Source: Phormidesmis sp963710175 (GTDB lineage: Bacteria > Cyanobacteriota > Cyanobacteriia > Phormidesmidales > Phormidesmidaceae). From it: 64,000 nt of DNA. The position numbers were made by a program, and so were the translations under genes. Below the pieces are notes generated by a model, which was not told the origin of the DNA, searched no databases, and saw nothing but the letters and a program-made list of their open reading frames with translations. Numbering within the stretch: position 1 is the stretch's first letter; each line of letters opens with the position of its first letter. Location: the NCBI GenBank assembly GCA_963710175.1, contig CAVPZC010000002.1, positions 248,001 through 312,000 on the forward strand, written 5' to 3'. This document shows positions 25,110 through 33,603 of the stretch, piece after piece.

Positions 25110-26185
25110 TGGGCGGGCCTCCCACCGAATATATTTTTCTTCCAGAGGTCTCCCAAGCTGTACTCTTCAAGCCATTCTCCTAGTTTCGCACCGTCTAGCC
25201 TTCTCAATAGTGAACTACCATTCTCTCTATCTACTACAATAATATCTTCTGGATCAAATTCATTTAAGAGATCTACAGATTGCGTAGAGACAATGACTTG
25301 GCTGTCTGTTGCGGCTGCCTTCATCAACGAGGCAAGCACTACAATCGCATAGGGATGAAGTCCAAGCTCGGGCTCATCAACCAAGATTGTGGTGGGTTGA
25401 TATTCTGGAGGCTGTAGAAAAACAGTGGCCAAACAGATAAAACGAAGCGTTCCGTCAGAAAGTACGTGTGCTTTGAAGGGAATATCCTGACCCTTTTCAA
25501 CCCACTCAAGCTCTATGAAATCTGCGTTTTGCGGGGAGGGCCGAAGGTGAAAGTCTCCAAAGAAAGGCGCGACCAACTGTACTGTGCGCTTGATTTGCCA
25601 GTATGACTTTGGGTGCTTAGTCTGGAGCAGATATAAGAATGCTGCGAGGTTTCGGGCATCAGGCCGTAGATAGCTATTGTCGTTGATGCCATGCGGTTGT
25701 TTTACATAGGCTGATTCGCTGGTGTCATGAAAATGATAAACTCGCCACTGTTTCATGGCATCTATGACATTCTTATGAGTGCCTGCAACTGCCCATTCGT
25801 CGGCTTTGGTTTCAAAGTGACCGCTAAATATTTCATTCCAAGGGGATGATTCCCTGGAAAATACCAGTCTGTTATCTTGAGTTGGCTCTAGGATTGCAGT
25901 ATACCGACTGTCTCCGAAGCAAAGCCGGATTTGTAACTGCTCAGTCTGTTTCCTTCCGAAGTGTAGAATTGCATCAGGGCCACCCTGACGGCTGACGAAC
26001 ACCTGTAGATTCGACTCTAATATCTGCTGAATCATCCTGAAGAAGCCGATAAAATTGGATTTTCCAGCGCCGTTACATCCAATCAATACATTAAGGCTCC
26101 CCAGCGCTAAGTCACAGGATTCAATTGATTTGAATCCCTCGATCATTACTCGGGATAGCTGGTCTGGTCCTGTTACCTCCTTCAT
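25106..26185 (-). CDS. AAA/ABC-type ATPase, partner of DUF4276 protein
   Basis: 359 residues from ATG 26185, following a purine-rich GAGAGG; a GTG 16 codons upstream is the alternative. Motifs: Walker A IGCNGAGKSNFIGFF near the N-terminus, a long inserted middle region, the ABC-like signature LSDGTLRFICLA, Walker B TTILVDEPELGLHPYA, and the D/H-loop region QVIVSTQSVDLLNEF. This is the SMC/RecF-like ABC superfamily (AAA_21 type) seen in OLD, AbiL-like and other conflict systems. First gene of a two-gene operon with DUF4276. It would sense or bind nucleic acid or phage protein and license the nuclease; that mechanism is inferred. Confidence 0.85.
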   Translation of the reverse strand: MKEVTGPDQLSRVMIEGFKSIESCDLALGSLNVLIGCNGAGKSNFIGFFRMIQQILESNLQVFVSRQGGPDAILHFGRKQTEQLQIRLCFGDSRYTAILEPTQDNRLVFSRESSPWNEIFSGHFETKADEWAVAGTHKNVIDAMKQWRVYHFHDTSESAYVKQPHGINDNSYLRPDARNLAAFLYLLQTKHPKSYWQIKRTVQLVAPFFGDFHLRPSPQNADFIELEWVEKGQDIPFKAHVLSDGTLRFICLATVFLQPPEYQPTTILVDEPELGLHPYAIVVLASLMKAAATDSQVIVSTQSVDLLNEFDPEDIIVVDRENGSSLLRRLDGAKLGEWLEEYSLGDLWKKNIFGGRPAQ

Positions 26186-26259
26186 TTGGAACCTCTCAAT
26201 GCTTTGGATGCGGTTGGGTTTTCTGTAGCCCACATTTCATGTGTCTTGAAGCGCTCATT

Positions 26260-26814
26260 CTACGATTCTAACGGTATTGACTTGGCTATCCAGCTATACA
26301 CTTCAGCCAAATCGTCTACCTGATAATGAGCATTTAGGCCACTGGGATTCGGCAAGGCCCATACTTGCGTGCCTTCCCAGTCTGGCTGAGGGCCAATTTT
26401 AGCCTTGGGTTGGGCGAAGGCAATGCGGTAGGCGGTGATGCCTAAGAAGGCGAGGCATTTGGGCTGATGTTCTTTTATTTTGGCGGCGAGGAGTTCGCGG
26501 CCTGCCTGGATTTCGGCTTTGCTGAGTTCGTCGGCGCGGGCGGTAGCGCGGGGGGCCATGTTGGTGATGCCGTAGCCGAGGTCTATCAGTGAGGCGTCTT
26601 CGCTGGGGTCGTACAGGCGAGGGGTGATGCCAGCTTTGTGCAGCGCTTTCCAGAAGCGGTTGCCGGGTCTGCCAAAGTGATGGCCGATGACGACGCTGTA
26701 TAGGCTGGGGTTGATGCCGCAGAAGAGGACTTTTAGATTGGGGGCGATGATGTCGGGCATGGTCTGGCCGTGGGCGGCGAGAATTTCTGCTCTGGTGGGG
26801 CGGGGGGTTGGCAT
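26260..26814 (-). CDS. mug: G/U mismatch-specific DNA glycosylase
   Basis: 184 residues of the Mug/TDG uracil-DNA glycosylase family. The active-site motif GINPSLYSVVIGHHFGRPGN carries the Mug-type Asn (GINP). The second motif, LPNPSGLNAHY, closes over the DNA. Length and motif spacing are normal. It removes uracil or thymine-type lesions from G:U or G:T mismatches. ATG start at 26814; it lies 13 bases after the end of the RidA gene on the same strand, so a two-gene operon is likely. Confidence 0.93.
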   Translation of the reverse strand: MPTPRPTRAEILAAHGQTMPDIIAPNLKVLFCGINPSLYSVVIGHHFGRPGNRFWKALHKAGITPRLYDPSEDASLIDLGYGITNMAPRATARADELSKAEIQAGRELLAAKIKEHQPKCLAFLGITAYRIAFAQPKAKIGPQPDWEGTQVWALPNPSGLNAHYQVDDLAEVYSWIAKSIPLES

Positions 26815-26835
26815 GATTCGGCAGCTCGTATTTCT

Positions 26836-27222
26836 TTAGCCTACAAACGCTTCTGCTTCTACCTCGATCAACATGTCTGCATTGATCAAAGCCTTAGTCT
26901 CCACCATGGTAGTTACCGGCGGATGTTCTCCGAAGAATTCTTGATGAGCCCTACCGAACGCCTCCCACTGGCTGATATCGGTGACGTACATGCGGGTGCG
27001 CACCACTTGATGGAGGCCAGAGTTCATTGCTGTGAGAGTGCGTTGAATAATTTCAAAGCAGCGGCGAGCTTGGGCGTGGGCATTGCCTGGGGCAAAGGTA
27101 CTGCCATCGTCACCAACAGGGGCGGTACCCGAAAGATATATTAGATTGCCTGCACGGAGGGCGCGGCAGTAGCCAACTTTGGGTTCCCATTCGGTATTGG
27201 TGAAGTGGCGTTGAATGTTCAT
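26836..27222 (-). CDS. RidA-family protein
   Basis: 128 residues from the internal ATG at 27222 (MNIQRHFTNTEWEPKVGYCRA); upstream codons are not typical of the family. Features include LIYLSGTAPVGDDGSTFAPG, KTRMYVTDI-type (here VVRTRMYVTDISQWEAFGRA) and the C-terminal PPVTTMVETKALINADMLIE. RidA proteins deaminate reactive enamine/imine intermediates or act in other small-molecule chemistry. The family Arg of the active site is at RTRMYVTD and the C-terminal Glu is in MLIEVEAEA. This is a YjgF-like subgroup (YER057c/UK114), not certain to be the imine deaminase. Confidence 0.88.
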   Translation of the reverse strand: MNIQRHFTNTEWEPKVGYCRALRAGNLIYLSGTAPVGDDGSTFAPGNAHAQARRCFEIIQRTLTAMNSGLHQVVRTRMYVTDISQWEAFGRAHQEFFGEHPPVTTMVETKALINADMLIEVEAEAFVG

Positions 27223-27362
27223 GATGCACGCTGTTAGAAGAGGAAGAGGGCTGGGTGAGCGATACAGGGCGCTCATGAGGGGATGCGTATACGGGCGGGC
27301 GTCTACTATTGTAGGGTCTGTGTTGTGAATGTCTAGTTGTGCCGGGAGCGGGCGATCGCATT

Positions 27363-29120
27363 ATGAAATCCACGCTAAATGAACTTCAAAACCAGGTGCA
27401 GGCTGCATTGGCTGCTGCGTTTGGCGATGAGTATAGCAATACCGATCCGCTGCTGGTGAGTACCAATAATCCTAAGTTTGGCGACTATCAGGCGAATGTG
27501 GCGATGTCGCTGGCGAAGCCGCTGAAGATGAATCCGAGGGCGATCGCCACCCAAATCACCGAAAACCTGAACGTTACAGATTTCTGCGAACCGCCTTCCA
27601 TTGCGGGACCAGGGTTTATCAACTTCAAGCTGAAGACTGAGTATTTAGAGCAGCAGCTTAAAGCAGTGCATGGGAGCGATCGCCTCGGTATTGCCAAAGC
27701 CGATCCCCCGCAACGAGTGATCGTCGAATATCCCAGCCCCAACATTGCCAAAGAGATGCACGTCGGTCACTTGCGCCCAGCCATCATCGGTGAATGCTTT
27801 GCGCGGATTGTTGAATTTCAGGGGCACGATCTGCTGAAAGTCAATCATATCGGCGACTGGGGCACGCCTTTTGGCATGTTAATTACCTACTTGCGAGAAG
27901 CCTATCCCGACCCGCAGCAGGCTGCTGAAGCTGCTACATCTGGTGACTTAGCCACTTTTTATCGACAGGCCAAAAAACGCTTTGATGAGGACGAAACATT
28001 TAAGGAAAGTGCTCGGCAGGCGGTGGTGAAGTTGCAGGCGGGCGAGCCAGAAATATTAGAAGCCTGGGAGCGAGTCTGTCAGCTCTCTAAGCGGTCTTAC
28101 CGAAAAATCTACGATCTGTTGAATATTGCGCCAGATATTGTTGATCGCGGCGAATCTTTTTATAATCCCTACTTGCCGGATGTAATCACAGATTTGGATA
28201 AGGTCGGATTACTCGTGGAAGATCACGGCGCTCAGTGTGTCTTTTTAGAAGGATTCACTAATAAAGAAGGTGACCCGCTGCCGATGATTGTGCAAAAGTC
28301 TAATGGTGGCTACAACTATGCGACAACAGATTTAGCGGCGATTCGCTATCGCATTACCGAAGACAAGGTAGACCGCGTAGTGTACACCACTGATGCTGGG
28401 CAGTCTAATCACTTTGTCCAGATTTTTCAGGTAGCGCGGCGGGCGGGCTGGGTGCCTGATTCTGTCGCGCTAGATCATGCGCCCTTCGGCCTGGTGCTTG
28501 GAGAAGATGGCAAGCGACTCAAGTCTCGTTCAGGAGAGGCGGTGCCGCTGAAGGATTTGCTCGATGAGGCGATCGCGCGTACCCGCAACGACATAGAACA
28601 GCGCCTAGCCACTGAAGAGAGAACAGAATCCGAGGAATTTATTCAGAATGCGGCAGAGAAAATAGGCATCGGCGCAATTAAATATGCCGACCTCAGTCAA
28701 AACCGCGTTAGCGACTATACATTTAGCTATGACAAGATGCTGTCTTTGCAGGGCAACACGGCTCCATACATGATGTATGCCTATGTGCGCGTGCGCGGCA
28801 TCAGCCGCAAAGGAGAGATAGATTTTTCGACGCTGGATACCGAGATTAAGCTAACCGAGGAGAGTGAATTTGCCCTGGCAAAGCATTTGTTAGGATTGGA
28901 TGAAGTGCTCGCTGAGGTAGAAGCCGAGCTGCTGCCCAATCGCCTATGCCAGTACCTATTTGAGCTCAGCCAGAAGTTTAACCAGTTTTACGACCGCTGC
29001 TCGGTACTACAGGCGGAGGAGCCGCTGCGCACATCGCGATTGATTTTGTGTGACTTGACGGCTCGGTCGCTCAAGCTAGGGTTGTATCTATTAGGAATTG
29101 ACGTGCTAGAGCGGATGTAA
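27363..29120 (+). CDS. argS: Arginyl-tRNA synthetase
   Basis: 585 residues from ATG 27363; the longer frame adds 8 residues with no support. The N-terminal additional domain is followed by the HIGH-type motif (SPNIAKEMHVGHLRPAIIG), the Rossmann core, the connection (YATTDLAAIRYRI), a KMSK-like loop GEDGKRLKSRSGEAVPL (the usual degenerate KMSKS of ArgRS) and the anticodon-binding DALR domain (TAPYMMYAYVRVRGI). It charges tRNA-Arg. Complete and of usual length. The mug-ridA operon is divergent; the short gap between the start codons (140 bases) holds both promoters. Confidence 0.97.
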   Translation: MKSTLNELQNQVQAALAAAFGDEYSNTDPLLVSTNNPKFGDYQANVAMSLAKPLKMNPRAIATQITENLNVTDFCEPPSIAGPGFINFKLKTEYLEQQLKAVHGSDRLGIAKADPPQRVIVEYPSPNIAKEMHVGHLRPAIIGECFARIVEFQGHDLLKVNHIGDWGTPFGMLITYLREAYPDPQQAAEAATSGDLATFYRQAKKRFDEDETFKESARQAVVKLQAGEPEILEAWERVCQLSKRSYRKIYDLLNIAPDIVDRGESFYNPYLPDVITDLDKVGLLVEDHGAQCVFLEGFTNKEGDPLPMIVQKSNGGYNYATTDLAAIRYRITEDKVDRVVYTTDAGQSNHFVQIFQVARRAGWVPDSVALDHAPFGLVLGEDGKRLKSRSGEAVPLKDLLDEAIARTRNDIEQRLATEERTESEEFIQNAAEKIGIGAIKYADLSQNRVSDYTFSYDKMLSLQGNTAPYMMYAYVRVRGISRKGEIDFSTLDTEIKLTEESEFALAKHLLGLDEVLAEVEAELLPNRLCQYLFELSQKFNQFYDRCSVLQAEEPLRTSRLILCDLTARSLKLGLYLLGIDVLERM

Positions 29121-29166
29121 GTAAAATTTGGCAGTCAGATTGTGTTAGCTGAAGGATTAGAAAAGG

Positions 29167-29379
29167 ATGGTTATGACATCTTATTTGCAGGCTAGCGGTA
29201 CTGCCTTTGCTACCTACGACTATGTTGAGATGCAAAGCACTAACGGTGGCGGTGAGCCTCCTACGCCTGCGAATGGGCCGTCGGGTGCGAAGATCTTCTC
29301 AGCCTTGATCATCCCGATCCTTTTAGCAGTTGCCTTGGGCTGGTTACTGAGAGGGCTGGTCCAAAAGAACAGCAGGTGA
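29167..29379 (+). CDS. Small single-span membrane protein, with a disrupted tail
   Basis: 70 residues. A polar N-terminus (about 1-40), a Pro/Gly linker (GGGEPPTPANGPSG), and one hydrophobic span (ALIIPILLAVALGWLLRG). The frame stops at QKNSR. Downstream, in another frame, 29370-29476 continues with coding-like sequence (AGENVEAVETKRELLRENIQ, a stop, then RELLAAIQKNAK), a helical, coiled-coil-like tail. It looks as if a longer ancestor lost its C-terminal helix by a frameshift and a nonsense change. No family recognised. Confidence 0.45.
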   Translation: MVMTSYLQASGTAFATYDYVEMQSTNGGGEPPTPANGPSGAKIFSALIIPILLAVALGWLLRGLVQKNSR

Positions 29380-29587
29380 AAACGTAGAGGCAGTCGAGAC
29401 CAAGCGCGAGCTGCTGCGTGAGAATATTCAGCTTTAGCGAGAACTGTTAGCAGCGATACAAAAGAACGCCAAATAAATAGTTTAGAACAAGATGCAGTAT
29501 TTGATGCAGATAGGAGCAGACATCTTCTTATTGCTGAGGTTAAGGTGTAGCTGCTAACACCTAGAGCCCTTTGCCTGTAATCGAGAC

Positions 29588-30238
29588 ATGAAAAGTACCC
29601 GACTTAGTGTTCGCCCAATCATGACGATTTGGCGGCACTCTTTGGAAAAACTTCTCAATTTTTATGCCCGCAAGCGTGGCAGCCTGACTTCGTTTTTCCC
29701 AAAGCTTTTTATCTTTTTCATGCTGCTCAACATGAGCTGCTACTGGATTGCGATTTTGACTGCCTACCCAGAAGAATTTGCTGGCGGTGAGCGATTTGAG
29801 TATCTGCTAATGCAGTTCCCGGTCGGGTTTTTAGGGGCGATGTTTGACAGCTTCTCCTTCTTTATCACCGTATGGATTGCTCGCCGGGCGCTAAAAACGA
29901 CCTCGTTGCCAAGCTATATTGCCCATCTCAGCATCGACGTGCTGATTGCAATTGTCGCTACCTTCTGGGTGCTGATGGTGTTTTCAGTGTCGGGCTGGTT
30001 AGTGGGTATGCTGCAACACTCATCTCAGTCGCTAGTGGAAAGCTCGGCTAAGTATGAAAATCGCCTTACCGATGCAGTTCACGATCCGCTGGGCCGAGAG
30101 AACGTCAAAAACATCTACTTTGGTGTGATGATGGGCTTCTCTGCGATGATTCCCACGATGATCCATCTGTACCTGTCAGCTCAGTCGGTGTTCTTGTATT
30201 TGCGTAAGGTCTCTAAGCGCCGGCTTTCAAGGCTGTAG
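29588..30238 (+). CDS. Integral membrane protein of unknown function
   Basis: 216 residues with about four to five hydrophobic spans (FIFFMLLNMSCYWIAILTAY, FLGAMFDSFSFFITVWIA, LIAIVATFWVLMVFSV, and GVMMGFSAMIPTMIHLYLSA) and a basic end (RKVSKRRLSRL). ATG start. No recognisable family. A GTAGGC/GCCTAC hairpin (30235-30260) overlaps its stop. It is convergent with the Nramp transporter gene. Confidence 0.65.
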   Translation: MKSTRLSVRPIMTIWRHSLEKLLNFYARKRGSLTSFFPKLFIFFMLLNMSCYWIAILTAYPEEFAGGERFEYLLMQFPVGFLGAMFDSFSFFITVWIARRALKTTSLPSYIAHLSIDVLIAIVATFWVLMVFSVSGWLVGMLQHSSQSLVESSAKYENRLTDAVHDPLGRENVKNIYFGVMMGFSAMIPTMIHLYLSAQSVFLYLRKVSKRRLSRL

Positions 30239-30260
30239 GCTTCGGCTGCGCTCAGCCTAC
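30235..30260 (+). terminator. Hairpin at the end of the membrane protein gene
   Basis: GTAGGC (30235-30240) pairs with GCCTAC (30255-30260), with a GC-rich loop containing CTTCGGCTGCGCTCA. It overlaps the stop codon. The copy-like words GGCTATGCTTGGCCTATGTGCTCG follow. No T run; it could be a weak terminator between convergent genes or a small dispersed repeat. Confidence 0.35.
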
Positions 30261-30296
30261 GTGCTCGGCTATGCTTGGCCTATGTGCTCGACTGAG

Positions 30297-31616
30297 CTAT
30301 ACGAACTTTAGAACGATAAAGAGCAGGCTAAATCCTGATAGATACAGAAATCCAATGATCGCCAATCGAGAAAGCCAGGACTTGGGCTGATCCTCTATTT
30401 CTAGAGTGCGAACGCTGCGCATATTTAGCCAGGCGTAAAAGGGGGCGGCAATGAAGGCAATGACGGTGATGGCGTTGATTAGCGGTTCAAATCCGGCGGT
30501 GAAAACGGCCAGAAGTAGGGCAGCTAGAGCAATGAGCGTCAGGGCGATCGCCTGCCGAATCGGAAAAGTGCTGGCTTTGGTAGCGGGCATTAGCTCGTGT
30601 AAGCCTGCTTCTAGCGTGCGAGGGTAGGCATCGACGACGGTGAAGGTGGTGGAGAAGATGGCAGCGATCGCACACAGCCCAATCACCGGCTCTGCCCATA
30701 CGCCGATATAGCTGGTATACATGCCCACCAGCTGCCCAGCAAAGACAGCGGGCTCATCGGCCAACCCCTGCTCAGGCAGCGTCAGCGTCCCCAGGGTCAA
30801 AAACAAGCAGGCCAGCACCACCGTCAGCACGTAGCCAAAATTAAAGTCAAAGCTTGCTGCGGCCATAGAAGTTGCCTCGCCCCGATCTGCTCCATCGGCC
30901 TGTACCCACAGCGATTGCCAAATCGAAAGCTCCAGTCCACCAGGCATCCAGCCCATAAAGGCGACTAAAAACGGCACTGCTGACCACGAGAAAACGGAGC
31001 TATGCTGATAAATAGTTGTATTGGCAACTTCCAGCACTGTGGAAACATCCGTGGAAGCATTGGCGGAAGTGTTGCTAACTGAGTGTGCCAAGGTGAAGGT
31101 TGTAGAGACTGCCATGATGACTGCGGCGATGGTGGCGATCGCCAAAAAAATCACGCACCACTTAGTAATCTGCTCAAACAGGCGGTAGCGCCCTACAGCA
31201 ATCAGACTCCAGCAAAACAGCAGCACCCCCACCGCCAAAGCCGTCGCCGAAGCCTGCGGCAGCCACAGATATTGCAGCAGCATCGCCGCGACAAACGCAT
31301 CGACTGCAAAGCTACCCACTGCGCTAACCACGCTAATAGCCAAAAATGGAATAAAAACCCGCTTGCCCTGCTGCCGGTAAGCCTGAATCAGATTTTGACC
31401 CGAAGCCGCTGCGTACCGATGCCCATACTCATAAAACGGATACTTCATCAGGTTAGCCAGCAGCACAAAGAGCAGCGCCCCCCAGCCATATAGCGCCCCA
31501 GCCCGCGTACTCTGCACCAGATGAGAAACGCCAATCGCTGCGCCCGCCATCAGCAGCCCAGGGCCGAGCTGCGCTAGAGAAAGCCTCAGATGATTTTCTT
31601 TGAGGGCTGAGGTCAT
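30297..31616 (-). CDS. Nramp-family metal transporter, atypical type
   Basis: 439 residues from ATG 31616 (MTSALKENHLRL); longer starts would overlap the divergent methyltransferase gene. About eleven hydrophobic spans. The family opening is clear (LGPGLLMAGAAIGVSHLVQS, then KYPFYEYGHRYAAASG). The metal-binding DPGN motif of helix 1 is replaced by GVSH, and the helix 6 Met-Pro motif reads WMPGGLE rather than MPH. This is a known bacterial subgroup with altered motifs whose substrate, perhaps not manganese or iron, is unsettled. Confidence 0.85.
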   Translation of the reverse strand: MTSALKENHLRLSLAQLGPGLLMAGAAIGVSHLVQSTRAGALYGWGALLFVLLANLMKYPFYEYGHRYAAASGQNLIQAYRQQGKRVFIPFLAISVVSAVGSFAVDAFVAAMLLQYLWLPQASATALAVGVLLFCWSLIAVGRYRLFEQITKWCVIFLAIATIAAVIMAVSTTFTLAHSVSNTSANASTDVSTVLEVANTTIYQHSSVFSWSAVPFLVAFMGWMPGGLELSIWQSLWVQADGADRGEATSMAAASFDFNFGYVLTVVLACLFLTLGTLTLPEQGLADEPAVFAGQLVGMYTSYIGVWAEPVIGLCAIAAIFSTTFTVVDAYPRTLEAGLHELMPATKASTFPIRQAIALTLIALAALLLAVFTAGFEPLINAITVIAFIAAPFYAWLNMRSVRTLEIEDQPKSWLSRLAIIGFLYLSGFSLLFIVLKFV

Positions 31617-31674
31617 AAGTTTCGGTATCAAAAAATACGCTAGATTCTTTAAAGACTGTAGCGCTTTTACCCTC

Positions 31675-32634
31675 ATGAATTTATTGCTTGCCCCTGGCTT
31701 ACTGCTCCTATTGCTGATCGCGGGCACTGCCGCATATGTATTAACTGCCAGGCGCTACAGCTCAGCCGACTCCGTTGCCAGCTCTTACGACGAGTGGACG
31801 CAAGACGGCATTTTAGAATTTTACTGGGGAGAGCATATTCACCTGGGGCACTACGGTTCACCGCCTCGGCAAAAAGATTTTCGGGCTGCTAAGTACGACT
31901 TTGTTCACGAAATGGTGAAGTGGGGCCGCATCGATTCGCTGCCTGCGGGAACGACGCTACTCGATGTCGGCTGTGGCATTGGCGGCAGCAGCCGGGTACT
32001 GGCAAAAGACTATGGCTTTGATGTGACCGCTGTGACGATTAGCCCGCAGCAGGTAGCGCGAGCCCAGCAGCTGACGCCTGAGGGGTTGAGTGCAAAATTT
32101 TTGGTAGATGACGCCATGGCGCTATCTTTTCCCGATGCCAGTTTTGACATCGTTTGGTCGGTAGAAGCGGGGCCTCATATGCCTGACAAAGCCGTGTTTG
32201 CTAAGGAATTGCTGCGAGTGCTAAAGCCAGGTGGTGTGCTGGTCGTTGCCGATTGGAATCAGCGAGATGATCGCCGTCGCCCGCTGAACTGGTGGGAGAA
32301 GCCAGTGATGAAACAGCTGCTCGATCAGTGGTCTCATCCTGAATTTTCGAGCATTGAGGGATTTTCTGAGCTGCTAGAGGCAACTGGCCTGGTAGAGGGC
32401 TCTGTGGAGACGGCGGATTGGTCTCAAGAGACGCTGCCCTCCTGGATCGATTCGATTTGGCAGGGCATTATTCGCCCTAAGGGACTGGTGAAGTTTGGCC
32501 CGGCTGGATTTATTAAGTCTGTGCGCGAGGTGCCGACACTACTACTGATGCGCTTGGCATTTGGTAATGGGCTATGTCGATTTGGCATGTTTCGAGCGGT
32601 GCGGGCGAGGGGGAGGCAGGAGACAGAAGGGTAG
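31675..32634 (+). CDS. MPBQ/MSBQ methyltransferase (plastoquinone/tocopherol pathway)
   Basis: 319 residues from ATG 31675; an upstream extension would overlap the divergent transporter start. N-terminal membrane span (LLLAPGLLLLLLIAGTAAYV), then a class I SAM methyltransferase core: motif I LLDVGCGIGGSSRVL, motif II region VVADWNQRDDRR. The match to the Synechocystis Sll0418 enzyme is close by memory: WTQDGILEFYWGEHIHLGHY, WSVEAGPHMPDKAVFAKELL and IKSVREVPTLLLMRLAFG. It methylates 2-methyl-6-phytyl- and 2-methyl-6-solanesyl-benzoquinone, giving plastoquinone and tocopherol precursors. Peripherally anchored on membranes. Confidence 0.92.
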   Translation: MNLLLAPGLLLLLLIAGTAAYVLTARRYSSADSVASSYDEWTQDGILEFYWGEHIHLGHYGSPPRQKDFRAAKYDFVHEMVKWGRIDSLPAGTTLLDVGCGIGGSSRVLAKDYGFDVTAVTISPQQVARAQQLTPEGLSAKFLVDDAMALSFPDASFDIVWSVEAGPHMPDKAVFAKELLRVLKPGGVLVVADWNQRDDRRRPLNWWEKPVMKQLLDQWSHPEFSSIEGFSELLEATGLVEGSVETADWSQETLPSWIDSIWQGIIRPKGLVKFGPAGFIKSVREVPTLLLMRLAFGNGLCRFGMFRAVRARGRQETEG

Positions 32635-33124
32635 TGGGCAGGAGACAGTAAACAGTAGATCAGTGGGCCGTAATCTCGTACGGCACTTCTCTCTTGTCTC
32701 CCGCTTAGCGCTCATTAATGACTCTGGGAATTGAAACGCTGTAAGTATTGAAACCTGGTTTAGATTGTTGTTAATCGACTAACGAAGCTGCGTTGTTTTA
32801 GCTGTTCTTTAGACATTGGTTGAGTGGTTTTAGTTGCCGACCCACCTCGCCCTGCGGGCACTCCTCCGAGGAGATTTTTCCCGGCTTGCCTTTGAGGTGA
32901 TCGGGTCGCCTTTGCCTGCTGCCCAGGCTGAAGTAAATCCCCGCTTGGGCGGGGTGGCCCGCAGGGACGGGGTGGGTCGGTAACTGAGGCACCTGGCCCG
33001 ATCTTCTAGCTTCTCTTACTGGCGTGTACATGGTAGCCCAGCGGGAGAGGGAGTTAGCTCTTCTCGCAGAGTGGGTACGGGAGTTGCGTATTCTATTAAA
33101 TCCTGGCTCCTTACCGTTTTCTAC
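32635..33124. other. Intergenic stretch carrying a MITE-like repeat
   Basis: Apart from the dispersed repeat described next, I see no gene or RNA. Open frames here (for example 32798-33031 on the minus strand) are produced by the GC-rich palindromic repeat. Confidence 0.6.
32818..33090 (-). repeat. MITE-like dispersed repeat, copy 1 (inverted relative to 54889-55163)
   Basis: About 270 bases match the reverse complement of the sequence around 54889-55163 with few differences. Inside are near-perfect terminal inverted repeats: CCGACCCACC then CCTGCGGGC (32837-32859) against GCCCGCAGGG then GGGTGGGTCGG (32957-32980), and a nested CCCCGC/GCGGGG hairpin. The right edge holds TCTTCTCGCAGAGTGGG (33059-33075). 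No transposase is encoded, so a non-autonomous element or a large structured repeat is likely. Confidence 0.75.
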
Positions 33125-33436
33125 TTACAAACCCCGTCGCAACAAACTCATCGCCTCTCCCTGCTCTGGCGTGATGATCAGCTGCTCACCGACTGTCATA
33201 ATCGGGCTCCACAGCATCGGTTCGACATAGTTTAAGAGGTGGAGGTGGTGGATGACCTGCCGAATCGCGCCGGGGCTGCCTAGCAAAATGTGGCGCAGTT
33301 CTTCTCGCGGCGGGCGGCTGCTAGAACCGGGCGGTGGGCTGAGCGGCGTTGAAGTGAGCAGTGCGAAAGGTTGGCTCTGTCTGCCGAACTGCGGGGCGTA
33401 GAGCGGATTGCTGGCGAGATAAGCTGTGGGTTTCAT
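33125..33436 (-). CDS. Small paralogous cyanobacterial protein, copy 2
   Basis: 103 residues from ATG 33436 (MKPTAYLASNPL). It is very similar to the copy at 4551-4874, differing mainly by substitutions and a few missing residues in the middle. The core LRHILLGSPGAIRQVIHHLH then LLNYVEPMLWSPIM and the end EAMSLLRRGL are conserved. Substitutions concentrate in the N-terminal linker, so the C-terminal core looks constrained. Function unknown. It is divergent from the caspase-FGE gene. Confidence 0.75.
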   Translation of the reverse strand: MKPTAYLASNPLYAPQFGRQSQPFALLTSTPLSPPPGSSSRPPREELRHILLGSPGAIRQVIHHLHLLNYVEPMLWSPIMTVGEQLIITPEQGEAMSLLRRGL

Positions 33437-33477
33437 GAGGGTCTCTTCTGGGGATGGGGGAAGAAAACCCAAAATTT

Positions 33478-33510
33478 AGCCACCCCAACTTGCCAAGAGT
33501 CAGGGTGGCT
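33478..33510 (-). promoter_or_regulatory. Leader hairpin before small-protein gene, copy 2
   Basis: AGCCACCC (33478-33485) pairs with GGGTGGCT (33503-33510). The 17-base loop differs from copy 1 by a G-to-A change; the arms are identical. It lies about 42 bases upstream of the start codon. Confidence 0.6.
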
Positions 33511-33527
33511 GTGGCATCATGAACCAC

Positions 33528-33603
33528 AACCGCCTTGCTGTCTTCGTCAGCGAGGGGGCGAGCTGGCGGTGATTGTTGGTAGCAATCATCGTCAGCGGCT
33601 GCT
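33528..33603 (-). ncRNA. Candidate structured leader RNA, copy B
   Basis: ACCGCC (33529-33534) pairs with GGCGGT (33565-33570), enclosing CTTGCTG (33534-33540) with CAGCGAG (33548-33554); GATTG (33571-33575)/CAATC (33583-33587) follows. Relative to copy A only the loops changed, including a one-base longer first loop and a one-base shorter second loop. The strand is assumed as for copy A. Confidence 0.45.
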
